From assembly GCA_038245795.1 (NCBI GenBank), contig JBBRSC010000006.1:1-29841 (forward strand): a DNA stretch of 29,841 nucleotides, read 5' to 3'. A program made the position numbers and the translations under genes. This DNA comes from JBBRSC01 sp038245795. GTDB taxonomy: Bacteria; Actinomycetota; Acidimicrobiia; Acidimicrobiales; Microtrichaceae. Shown here one piece after another: positions 8,422 through 15,829 of the stretch; positions within the stretch are counted from its first letter, which is position 1, and every line of letters starts with the position of its first letter. The notes under the pieces were generated by a model. It was not told where the DNA came from, did not search any database, and saw nothing but the letters and a program-made list of their open reading frames with translations.

Positions 8422-9235
8422 CCTCCCACTTCGCTCGTTGACCAGCGACGAGCTCGAGACCTTCTCGACCGATGGCGTCGTCTGCGCCCGCCAGGTCATG
8501 CCACAACGCTGGCTCGACGTCGTCGCCCGAGCGGTGGAACACAACATCGCTGAGCCGACCGCGATCGGCGAGTTCATCTCCATGACCGATCAGGGATTCC
8601 TCAACGACGTCTTCATGTGGCTCGCCGACGCCGACTATCGCTCATTCATCGAGGAGTCACCCATCTCGATCCTTGCCGGACAGGTGCTGGCATCGTTGGG
8701 GTCCAACTCGCTGCGCTTCTTCTACGATCAGACCTTCGTCAAGGAACCCGGGACCCTGGTCCCGACGCCGTGGCACCACGATCTGACATTCTGGCCGCTC
8801 GATGGTTGGCAGATCTGTTCGATCTGGATGCCGCTCGATCCGGTCACCGACGCCACCAGCGGTCTCCAGTACGTCAAGGGATCGCACCGGTGGCCCAATC
8901 GATTCAAGGCCATCACGCCGGACTACAGCGAGTTCATGCTCAACCCCGACCTCGAGGACGTTCCCGATATCGAGGGAGCGCGCGATCAGTACGACCTCGC
9001 GAGCTGGGACATGGATCCGGGCGATGTCCTCATCTTTCACCCCCTGGTACTCCACGGATCCGGGGGCAATCAATCGATCGATGTCCGACGCCGCGCCCTC
9101 GCCACGCGCTGGCTCGGCGACGACGTCGTCTATCAGGATCGCCCGCATACCCTGCCGATGCCCCCGGGCAATCTCTTGGTCGACGGCGAGGCCTTTACCG
9201 GCCCGCACTTTCCCGCCTTCTCCGTCAGGCGTTGA
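8414..9235 (+). CDS. Phytanoyl-CoA dioxygenase (PhyH) family Fe(II)/2-oxoglutarate oxygenase
   Basis: A 273-residue non-haem iron oxygenase. The HxD ligands are His121 and Asp123 (WHHDLTFWP), the distal ligand is His214 (HPLVLHGSGGN), and an Arg-rich strand that binds 2-oxoglutarate follows (RRRALATRW). PhyH enzymes hydroxylate acyl-CoAs or small molecules such as halogenated, terpenoid or betaine-like compounds. It is the last gene of the operon and overlaps the monooxygenase by eight bases (8414-8421). Its 3' end overlaps the convergent isomerase gene by 11 bases. A PhyH oxygenase in a meta-cleavage operon is unusual and suggests the substrate carries a side chain or substituent needing a separate hydroxylation. 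Confidence 0.9.
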   Translation: MIDLPLRSLTSDELETFSTDGVVCARQVMPQRWLDVVARAVEHNIAEPTAIGEFISMTDQGFLNDVFMWLADADYRSFIEESPISILAGQVLASLGSNSLRFFYDQTFVKEPGTLVPTPWHHDLTFWPLDGWQICSIWMPLDPVTDATSGLQYVKGSHRWPNRFKAITPDYSEFMLNPDLEDVPDIEGARDQYDLASWDMDPGDVLIFHPLVLHGSGGNQSIDVRRRALATRWLGDDVVYQDRPHTLPMPPGNLLVDGEAFTGPHFPAFSVRR

Positions 9236-9881
9236 ATCCGCAGCGCGTGGCGGCATCGCCGTAGAGCCAACGCTTATGGGCAGCAAGCGTGGTCCGGTCC
9301 TTGCCGGCCATGGCTTCGGCCAAACCAATCGCGGTGGACAACACGTCGTCGTCTTGAGCGACATGTTCGACAATGCCGGCATCGAGCGCCTGGTGGGCGT
9401 CGTAGCGGCGACCGGTCACGATGGCGTCGTGGGCAGTGGTCCGGGGCAGCTTCGCCGCCACCACCGTTGCCATCTCATCGGTCAGTGCCAGGCCGAGGTC
9501 GGCTTCGGGCAGACACCAGTAGCCGCGGTCGGTGCGCATGACACGGGTATCAAAGGTCAGGCTCATCATCGCTCCCCCCGCAAAGCAGTGTCCGTTGATC
9601 GCACCGACGAGATAGCCCGGGAACACGAGGAGGCGACCGAGCAGCCGGTGCAGATCCGCGATCATTCTCATCCCGTCGTCGACCGTGTTGAGCCACTCGA
9701 GGTCGAGGCCGTTGGAGAAGAACTTCCCTGCTCCGACGACGACAGCCACGAGCGGACCTGGCCGCGCTTCGAGTTCGTCGAGCGCGTTGTTCCACGCTGC
9801 GATGGAGTCGTGGCGGAATCGGTTCTCGCCCTCGTCCCATCTGAGCAACGTGGTCCCGTCGTGGTCGTCGATGGTCAACAT
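9225..9881 (-). CDS. Enoyl-CoA isomerase-like crotonase (plant delta3,delta2-isomerase type)
   Basis: A 218-residue crotonase-fold protein, shorter than the usual 250-260. The oxyanion-hole segments are GKFFSNGLDLEW and INGHCFAGGA. The first hydratase glutamate (normally in GGGCE) is replaced by Met (AGGAMM), while the second is kept in LPEADLGLAL. Having only the second Glu is the pattern of delta3,delta2-enoyl-CoA isomerases. Segments such as 'NRF', 'KFFSNG-DL' and 'R-DRG' resemble plant peroxisomal ECI enzymes from memory. It should shift a double bond in an unsaturated acyl-CoA rather than hydrate it. AGGAG lies nine bases before the ATG. The gene follows the GNAT gene by 79 bases. Confidence 0.85.
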   Translation of the reverse strand: MLTIDDHDGTTLLRWDEGENRFRHDSIAAWNNALDELEARPGPLVAVVVGAGKFFSNGLDLEWLNTVDDGMRMIADLHRLLGRLLVFPGYLVGAINGHCFAGGAMMSLTFDTRVMRTDRGYWCLPEADLGLALTDEMATVVAAKLPRTTAHDAIVTGRRYDAHQALDAGIVEHVAQDDDVLSTAIGLAEAMAGKDRTTLAAHKRWLYGDAATRCGFNA

Positions 9882-9960
9882 CGTTGGGTGCTCCTGGTGA
9901 ATGATGATGGTGGCACTGGTGGGTCCAGTGTGAGCTCGAACGTTGGCGGGAGCGCCCGTG

Positions 9961-10632
9961 TCATGTCAAAGCGCTCAGCCGCTCGACCAACGCGGGATCA
10001 GCGCCGCCGCGGTCCAGAGCGGACGTTCCGAACGCGTCGATGATTGGGAACTCAAGTGCCCGGACGCCGGGCTCGAGGGGTTCGAGATGGATCTCGTGGG
10101 CGCCGTATCGGTGCATGATGCGGATCATCGCCGAATTGGTGCTCAGCGCGAATGCCTGCATTCGTTCGATGCCTCGGGAGCGCGCCACGACGATGAGCGC
10201 CGTCATCAGGATATTGCCCAGGCCGGCACCGTGATAGTCGTCGATGATGGCAATGGCGAGTTCGGCAACGGGGATCTCAGGGTCGGGTTGGATGACACGC
10301 GCCACTGCGATGCCGTAGCCGTCGCGAGCGATGTCGCCGCCGATGGGCGCGACTTCTGACGGTCGCGACGGATCGAACGCGGCGATGGCGATCTTGTAGC
10401 GACCATCGAGATCGGTGAGATGATGAAGCAACGAGCCCGACAGTCGCGGCACCGCCGTGAAGAAGCGCATGTACCGGGAGTCGGACGAGAGGTGTTCGAA
10501 CCCGGCGCGCAACGCCACATCATCGGTCGGTCGAGCTTGACGGAGCAGGACCTCGAGCCCGGTTCGGGTCGTCACCACCACCGAGCCGGGGGCGGCCGGC
10601 CCATGGGGAGCCGGGTCAGTCTCAGACCACAT
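9961..10632 (-). CDS. GNAT family N-acetyltransferase
   Basis: A 223-residue acetyl-CoA-dependent transferase. The opening block 'VLLRQARPTDDVALRAGFEHLSSDSRYMRFF' matches the family of bacterial protein-lysine acetyltransferases related to PatA/KATmt. Core motif A is GAGLGNILMTALIVVARSRGI (acetyl-CoA pyrophosphate loop). A late 'NSAMIRIMHRYGAHE' helix is also typical. No CBS or cyclic-nucleotide domain is fused here. The start ATG at 10632 overlaps the amidohydrolase stop by 11 bases, so the two are translationally linked. A role in acetylating acyl-CoA synthetases, several of which lie nearby, is plausible but is inference. Confidence 0.88.
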   Translation of the reverse strand: MWSETDPAPHGPAAPGSVVVTTRTGLEVLLRQARPTDDVALRAGFEHLSSDSRYMRFFTAVPRLSGSLLHHLTDLDGRYKIAIAAFDPSRPSEVAPIGGDIARDGYGIAVARVIQPDPEIPVAELAIAIIDDYHGAGLGNILMTALIVVARSRGIERMQAFALSTNSAMIRIMHRYGAHEIHLEPLEPGVRALEFPIIDAFGTSALDRGGADPALVERLSALT

Positions 10633-11836
10633 CGATCATCGGTCCGATGTCAGCCATTGCCACGTCGAGCGACCAGCTCGGACCGAGATGCGCGAGCAAC
10701 TCGTCGACGTCGATTCCGTAGAACCGCGCGGGTCCTTCGCAGAACATCGCCGCCTTGTCGTCGGCAGTCAGATCGGTTCGATCGCGGAGGATGACCTTGG
10801 GATCAGGCCACGCACCGTCCTGGTGGGGCCAGTCCGAAGCCCACAACACACGATCGGCGCCGATCAATTCGGCGGTGGCCGCCAGCCCGAGATCGGCCGG
10901 CTCGCCAGAAATGACGCACTGCGCGCGGAACTGTTCGACGGGTGTCCGCTCTGGCACGGTCGACACCAGCGCCATCTTCTCGTACGTCTGTTGGAGCCGG
11001 CCCAGCCAATGCGGCAACCAGCCCACGTCTCCCTCGAAGAACCCCACCCGGAGGTCTCGATGGCGTTCCAGGACTCCACCGTCGATGAGGTACATCACGC
11101 CCAACTGCAACTGGAAGGGCACGCCCATCTGCCATTGGGTGCGGCTCGCCAGCAACTTCGAGATCCGAAGGGACGGGCTCCCGGGGTTCGACGCGTGGAT
11201 CACCACGGGAGCGGTGCGAGAGGCCAAGAGTTCCCAGAACGGGTCGAGCACCGGGTCTCCGAGTGTCCGATGCTCGGGTGCTGGAGTGGGGATGGGCGAC
11301 AGCATCACGGTGGTCGCTCCAGCATCGAGGCAGCGCGTCGCTTCGACAATCGCCCAGTCGACATCGCCTGTTGGAATCACGGCGCCCCACCGCAATCGCA
11401 CAGGGTCGGCCGCACAGAACTCTTCGATCCATTCGTTGTAGGCCCGGGCGTACGCGCGCCGGAAGTCTTCCTCCGGAATGTCGTCGAGACCGAGGGTCAT
11501 GGTCGGGAACAACACCGAGGCGGCGATTCCCTGCTCGTCCATGAGCGCCAGCCGCCGGACCGGATCATCGACGCCGCGATCGACCTCGGTGTCGAGATCG
11601 ATGTCGAGCCGGCCGTCAGCCGCGAGCCCACCGGGAGTGCAGAGGGTGCCGACGGTCCATTCCATCGACGTGGGGTGGCCGTAGAACAGCACGGCTTCGG
11701 TACCGTCCGCCTGGCGTTCTCGTTTCCAGGCCCGGTCCACGAACTCGGGTGCAAGCTTCGACGGCCACATATCGAACGGCTCGAAGACGTGGCCGTCGGC
11801 ATCGATGACGGGAAACCGACGCACAGAATCGCTCAC
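10622..11836 (-). CDS. Amidohydrolase family protein (COG2159, ACMSD-like)
   Basis: A 404-residue TIM-barrel metal-dependent hydrolase or decarboxylase. The N-terminal metal site is DADGH (VIDADGHVFEP), later ligands are His in VVIHASNPG and Asp in WASDWPHQDG, and EGDVGWLPHWLGRL is characteristic of this branch. Related enzymes decarboxylate or hydrolyse products of aromatic and terpenoid degradation. An upstream in-frame ATG at 11881 lies inside an inverted repeat. The GTG at 11836 is preferred because GGGAGG precedes it by eight bases and family similarity begins at VRRFPVIDADGH. It is the first gene after the ATPase on this strand and overlaps the GNAT gene. Confidence 0.9.
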   Translation of the reverse strand: MSDSVRRFPVIDADGHVFEPFDMWPSKLAPEFVDRAWKRERQADGTEAVLFYGHPTSMEWTVGTLCTPGGLAADGRLDIDLDTEVDRGVDDPVRRLALMDEQGIAASVLFPTMTLGLDDIPEEDFRRAYARAYNEWIEEFCAADPVRLRWGAVIPTGDVDWAIVEATRCLDAGATTVMLSPIPTPAPEHRTLGDPVLDPFWELLASRTAPVVIHASNPGSPSLRISKLLASRTQWQMGVPFQLQLGVMYLIDGGVLERHRDLRVGFFEGDVGWLPHWLGRLQQTYEKMALVSTVPERTPVEQFRAQCVISGEPADLGLAATAELIGADRVLWASDWPHQDGAWPDPKVILRDRTDLTADDKAAMFCEGPARFYGIDVDELLAHLGPSWSLDVAMADIGPMIDVV

Positions 11837-11861
11837 CCCGAGATCCTCCCACCAAACCCCC

Positions 11862-11915
11862 CCGTTCTGGCTGAAAAACATCCGGGCTTTGCCGGGTGCA
11901 CGACAGCCAGAACGG
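11862..11915 (-). other. 12-bp perfect inverted repeat with 30-nt loop between ATPase and amidohydrolase genes
   Basis: CCGTTCTGGCTG (11862-11873) and CAGCCAGAACGG (11904-11915) are exact reverse complements. The loop contains a small CCGG/CCGG stem. It lies between the ATPase stop (11936) and the amidohydrolase GTG (11836). There is no T-run after it on the minus strand (G-rich instead), so it is either a factor-assisted terminator or processing element, or a leader structure of the amidohydrolase. Confidence 0.55.
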
Positions 11916-11935
11916 TGTCTGGGGAGTGAGAAGCG

Positions 11936-14656
11936 TCAGCGGGTCATCGAGCGGGTGAGAAGCTTTCGGGCCTCGTCGACCCAGATGACCATCGAGCCGA
12001 CCGCGACGGCGACGAGCCAGTCGGAGAGCGCCAGATCCGCCGTGCCGAACAGTTGTTGGACGGGGTTGAAATGGACGGCGGCGATCTGCAGCAACGTCAC
12101 GGCACCGAGGCTGATCCAGAGTTTGCTGTTCGTGAACGTGTCACGGTGGAACACCGATCGGGTCTCGGCTCGGGCGGCGAGCGCGTTGAAGAGTTGGAAC
12201 ACCACGAACGTCGTGAACGCCATGGCGAGGGCATGCGCTTCGCCGCCGCGTGACTCCGGTCGGAACCAGGCGAGCACGCCCAGGGTTCCCGCGGCCATGA
12301 CGAACCCGTTGATCATCAGCACGCCGAGCCGTCGAGCGGTCAGGATGGCTCCGGAGCCACGTGGGGAACGATCCATCGTGTTGCGCCGAGGCGGATCGAC
12401 CCCCATCGTCATGGCGGGCGGCCCGTCCATGATGAGGTTCACCCACAGCACCTGAATGGCGGTGAAGGGCACCGGCAGTCCGACGATCTGGGCGCCCACC
12501 AGGCTACCGATGGCGCCGAGATTGGTTGACAGTTGGAAGCGAACGAAGGTGACGATGTTGTCGTAGAGGGTGCGTCCGGATTCAACGGCGCCAACGATGG
12601 TGGCGAAGTTGTCGTCGGTCAGCACCATCGAGGCGGCTTCTTTCGACACCTCAGTGCCGGTGATCCCCATGGCGATGCCGACATCTGCGCGCTTCAGCGC
12701 CGGCGCGTCGTTGACGCCATCGCCGGTCATGGCAACGACCTCGCCGTTGTCCTGGAGCGCTTCAACGATGCGGAGCTTGTGTTCGGGGGCGACCCGAGCG
12801 AATACGCCGATGTCGTTCACCTGGGAGCGGAGCTCGTCCGATGACATTGCCTCCACGTCAGCGCCGGTCACTGCTCGGCCCCGAATCCCGAGCTCCTGGG
12901 CGATGGCGGATGCCGTAATCGCGTGATCGCCGGTGATCATCTTCACTGCAATGCCCGCACGATGCGCCACGGCGATGGCATCTCGTGCTTCGGGTCGAGG
13001 CGGATCGACGATGCCCACCAGTGCGGTGAGTTCGAGGTCGACGGCGAGTGACAGCAGTCGGTCGGGGTCGCCGGCGGCGGCGTCGACGTCGGAGCGCCGC
13101 GCCGTTCCCCGGGCGAGAGCCAGAACGCGTTCGCCCCGGCCCGCCATCCGCTCCATGTGCTGCGACACGGCGGGCGTGGTGTTGCGGCAACGTCGCGCCA
13201 GGACGTCGGTGGCTCCCTTGGCGGCAATGAGCAGGTGATCGTCGTCGGGGCCGGGATGGAAGGTCACCATGACCTTGACCGCCCCGTCGAAGGGCACCTC
13301 TGCGAGCCTGGTGTTCGATCGGTGCAGCTCGTCGAGATCGACGCCGCGATCGATCCCTGCCCGCAACAACGCCGTCTCGGTGGGATCGCCGATCGTGGTG
13401 TCGCCAGTGACACGACCATCGTTGCAGAGCAACCCCGGGAACAGCGCCGCGGTCTCCTGGTCGGCCCCCGCCAACTCGGAATCATCGGACATCACGACAA
13501 CCTCGCGAACGGCCATCTGGTTGAGTGTCAGCGTGCCCGTCTTGTCAGAGCAGATCACCGACGTGGATCCGAGCGTCTCAACCGACGCCAGTCGCTTGAC
13601 GATGGCGCCACGTTTGGCCATCTGAGAGACACCGATGGCCAGGGTGACGGTGACGACAGCGGGGAGTCCTTCCGGAATTGCAGCAACCGCCAACGCCACC
13701 GACGACAGCAGGGTGTCGCTCAATGATTGACCGCGAACCATCCCGAGGACGAAGAACAGCGTCACCGCGCCAGCCGCCACCAATGCGAGACGTTTCCCGA
13801 GCTGGTCAAGCTGTTTCTGCAACGGCGTCTGGCCCTGGACAGTGTCGGACAGCAGTTCGGCGAGTCGTCCGATCTCGGTCGACATGCCGGTCGACGTGAT
13901 GAGGATCTCCGCTCGTCCGCGGGTCAGGGTCGTGTTCATGAACGCGCAGTTGATGCGATCGCCAATGGCAATGTCAGTCGCGGAGTTGGTGTCGATCGCG
14001 GAGTTGGTGTCGGGCTCTGAGTCGGTGGGGGGGAGAGCAATGGCGTCGGTCTGCTTCTGGACCGGTGCGGATTCTCCGGTCAGGGATGATTCGTCGATTT
14101 CGCAGGCGGCCGTCACGATGAGCCGCCCGTCCGCTGGAACACGATCTCCTGCCTCGACCAGGGCGATGTCGCCGGGCACCACCTCCGCGGCGTCGATTTC
14201 GGTCACCACGCCGTTACGGCGCACCCGAGCTGTTGGCGACAACATTGATGTCAGAGCGGCGAGGGAGGACTCGGCGCGGTACTCCTGGATGAAGCCGAGC
14301 GTTGCGTTGATCAACAGCACGGCGCCGATCACGATGACGTCTTTCAGGTCACCGACCAGTCCCGCAACGACGGCTCCACCGATGAGGACAACGATGAGGA
14401 AGGACCGGAACTGATCGAGGAACAACATCCACGCAGGACGTTTCTCCGCTTCGGCCAGTCGATTGGGACCGTATCGATCCCGACGGGTCCGAGCGCCCTC
14501 ATCGGAGAGGCCGTGTGACGGGTCGATCGACATGATGTCGAGAGCTGACGACACCGAATGGAGCTCCCACGCCTGGGGAGGGAGGTTCCCGGGGGAAGCC
14601 CCACTCGGTGTGATCAGGGATGACTCGCTCAGCGCGTCGTCCTGTGAGGTCATCAT
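11936..14656 (-). CDS. P2-type (Ca2+/Mn2+, CtpF/PMR1-like) cation-transporting ATPase
   Basis: A 906-residue membrane pump. It has the N-terminal cation ATPase domain, TGES at residues 193-196, the ion-site helix 4 motif PEGLP at 328-332, phosphorylated Asp371 in DKTGTLT, the hinge GDGVNDAPALK and helix 6 'VNLIMDGPPAMTMG', whose Asn and Asp are calcium ligands in this class. These features point to Ca2+ or Mn2+ transport rather than Na+/K+. The closest familiar match by motif is mycobacterial CtpF. The start ATG at 14656 overlaps the M50 protease stop as ATGA, so the two are translationally coupled. A loop after TGES carries an 18-bp tandem repeat (13978-14013). Confidence 0.92.
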   Translation of the reverse strand: MMTSQDDALSESSLITPSGASPGNLPPQAWELHSVSSALDIMSIDPSHGLSDEGARTRRDRYGPNRLAEAEKRPAWMLFLDQFRSFLIVVLIGGAVVAGLVGDLKDVIVIGAVLLINATLGFIQEYRAESSLAALTSMLSPTARVRRNGVVTEIDAAEVVPGDIALVEAGDRVPADGRLIVTAACEIDESSLTGESAPVQKQTDAIALPPTDSEPDTNSAIDTNSATDIAIGDRINCAFMNTTLTRGRAEILITSTGMSTEIGRLAELLSDTVQGQTPLQKQLDQLGKRLALVAAGAVTLFFVLGMVRGQSLSDTLLSSVALAVAAIPEGLPAVVTVTLAIGVSQMAKRGAIVKRLASVETLGSTSVICSDKTGTLTLNQMAVREVVVMSDDSELAGADQETAALFPGLLCNDGRVTGDTTIGDPTETALLRAGIDRGVDLDELHRSNTRLAEVPFDGAVKVMVTFHPGPDDDHLLIAAKGATDVLARRCRNTTPAVSQHMERMAGRGERVLALARGTARRSDVDAAAGDPDRLLSLAVDLELTALVGIVDPPRPEARDAIAVAHRAGIAVKMITGDHAITASAIAQELGIRGRAVTGADVEAMSSDELRSQVNDIGVFARVAPEHKLRIVEALQDNGEVVAMTGDGVNDAPALKRADVGIAMGITGTEVSKEAASMVLTDDNFATIVGAVESGRTLYDNIVTFVRFQLSTNLGAIGSLVGAQIVGLPVPFTAIQVLWVNLIMDGPPAMTMGVDPPRRNTMDRSPRGSGAILTARRLGVLMINGFVMAAGTLGVLAWFRPESRGGEAHALAMAFTTFVVFQLFNALAARAETRSVFHRDTFTNSKLWISLGAVTLLQIAAVHFNPVQQLFGTADLALSDWLVAVAVGSMVIWVDEARKLLTRSMTR
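13978..14013 (-). repeat. 18-bp tandem repeat, 2 copies, in the P2-type ATPase
   Basis: Two copies of an 18-base unit containing CGGAGTTGGTGTCG (plus strand), with one difference at the end, encode a repeated DTNSA-I/T block in the actuator-domain loop. The frame is kept. Confidence 0.85.
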
Positions 14657-15606
14657 GTCGGGCGTCCGCCGTGAGCGGGCGTCGGTCCGCTGGCAGGGCT
14701 CTCAGTTGTCGGCGGAACCCAGGGGACCTCCCACGATTCAACATCGATGGGTGACGAGGCTTCAGTGGGCGACGCCTGATATTCGGGCGGCGCGGTGTTG
14801 AACGGCGGCGCGGTGTTGAACGGCGGCGCGGTGTTGAACGCCGTGGCGAATACCTGTCCCATGGCGCTCCCGAGAGGAGTCTCGAGGAGCCGGCGAAGCT
14901 GTGCTTCCCGGAGTTCGGCGGTTGCCGCCCGCCGAATGAAGTAACCGATAGCGGCGGTCCACAGACCGGCACCTCCGCCGAGGAAGGTCCAAATGCCCCA
15001 CAGCATCAAGACGGCACCGAGGGTACGGCCCACTCGTGCGGCGGTGATGGTGGCCCGAATCCGATCGCCGTTGCGCTTCCAGAGATAGCCGCGGAGTACC
15101 CGGCCGCCATCGAGCGGCAGTCCGGGGATCATGTTGAAGATCGCCAGTGAGGCATTCACGAGCGCCAAGTAGGCGAGCACCACGACAATGGCGACGTGCA
15201 GTCCGGCAATGGACCCGAGCGTGGCTGCTGCGGCTGCGCCGATCGCCACGACCGCTGAGACGGCGGGTCCGGCGCCCGCAATGCGCATCTCGTCACGTGG
15301 GTTCGTAGCGTCGCTGGCCAGCTTTGCAACGCCGCCGAAGAGCCACAGCGTGATCTCGCCCGTCTCGATTCCGGCGCGGCGAGCAACGATTGCGTGACCC
15401 AGCTCGTGGGCCGCAATGCTGGCGAGGAGCAGGGCCGCCGAGATCGCTCCGAGCACCCATCCGATTGCGGGGTTGAGGTTGTCGAGTACCTGTGGCAGGA
15501 GCAGCCCGCCGACCGAGTACGTGGCGATCGAGGCGATGACGAGCACCGTCCAGTTCGCCGTAATTCTGATGCCGGCTATCCGGCCGAGGGTGAATGATCC
15601 ACGCAT
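14653..15606 (-). CDS. Site-2 protease family (M50) membrane zinc metalloprotease
   Basis: A 317-residue intramembrane protease. The zinc motif is HELGH at residues 67-71, and the third ligand is Asp166 in NMIPGLPLDGGRV. Several hydrophobic helices surround them. The core matches Rip3/SpoIVFB-like M50B proteases, but the CBS-domain pair often found at the C-terminus is missing. Instead there is a short soluble tail with three FNTAPP repeats (257-274) and a Pro/Thr/Ser-rich end. The frame is open back to a GTG at 15678, but the ATG at 15606 has a strong GGAGG five bases before it. A stable inverted repeat lies just upstream. Coupled to the cation ATPase downstream. Confidence 0.92.
   Translation of the reverse strand: MRGSFTLGRIAGIRITANWTVLVIASIATYSVGGLLLPQVLDNLNPAIGWVLGAISAALLLASIAAHELGHAIVARRAGIETGEITLWLFGGVAKLASDATNPRDEMRIAGAGPAVSAVVAIGAAAAATLGSIAGLHVAIVVVLAYLALVNASLAIFNMIPGLPLDGGRVLRGYLWKRNGDRIRATITAARVGRTLGAVLMLWGIWTFLGGGAGLWTAAIGYFIRRAATAELREAQLRRLLETPLGSAMGQVFATAFNTAPPFNTAPPFNTAPPEYQASPTEASSPIDVESWEVPWVPPTTESPASGPTPAHGGRPT
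14785..14838 (-). repeat. 18-bp tandem repeat, 3 copies, in the M50 protease gene
   Basis: Three 18-base units with core CGGCGCGGTGTTGAA (plus strand), differing at one base in the first copy, encode FNTAPP three times in the C-terminal tail. Copy number could vary without breaking the frame. Confidence 0.9.
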
Positions 15607-15618
15607 GGTGACCTCCGT

Positions 15619-15654
15619 GAAGACGCGTTCGGTTGTGAACAACCGAAGGTCTTC
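15619..15654 (-). promoter_or_regulatory. Leader inverted repeat next to the ribosome binding site of the M50-ATPase operon
   Basis: The core TTCGGTTGTGAACAACCGAA (15628-15647) is a perfect 9-2-9 inverted repeat. Outer arms GAAGAC (15619-15624) and GTCTTC (15649-15654) also pair, giving about 15 base pairs with a small asymmetric bulge. The structure ends two bases before the GGAGG (15612-15616) of the M50 gene. It could act as an RNA hairpin controlling translation or as a dimer-binding operator. Confidence 0.6.
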
Positions 15655-15815
15655 CCCAACCCAGAGGGTGACGGTCACCGGGTGATCGCTACCAACACTT
15701 GCCCAACGGGTGTGCTCGTCACGATCGCCGTGATGACGATGGCCGTACTTTGCGGGGTACTCCCCTTCGAGAATCCAACCTTACGACGAGATCGGCCCGA
15801 TGCCGACCGAACTTG

Positions 15816-15829
15816 CTGAGAGTCCTCAG
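15816..15829. terminator. Small hairpin at the thiolase stop codon, weak terminator candidate
   Basis: CTGAG AGTC CTCAG forms a 5-bp stem with a 4-nt loop over the end of the minus-strand thiolase gene. It lacks a T-run, so any termination would need help. The 219-bp gap 15607-15825 otherwise also holds GGTGAC G GTCACC (15667-15679) and no gene. Confidence 0.25.

Noticed and set aside
10688..11929. A 413-codon plus-strand frame opposite the amidohydrolase
   Set aside because: It is antisense to a complete amidohydrolase and shows no recognisable domain or ribosome binding site.
15628..15647. IdeR (iron) box in the M50 leader
   Set aside because: The ends resemble TTAGGTTAG-type sites, but spacing is 9-2-9 rather than 9-1-9 and inner bases differ. 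No iron genes are coupled to it.
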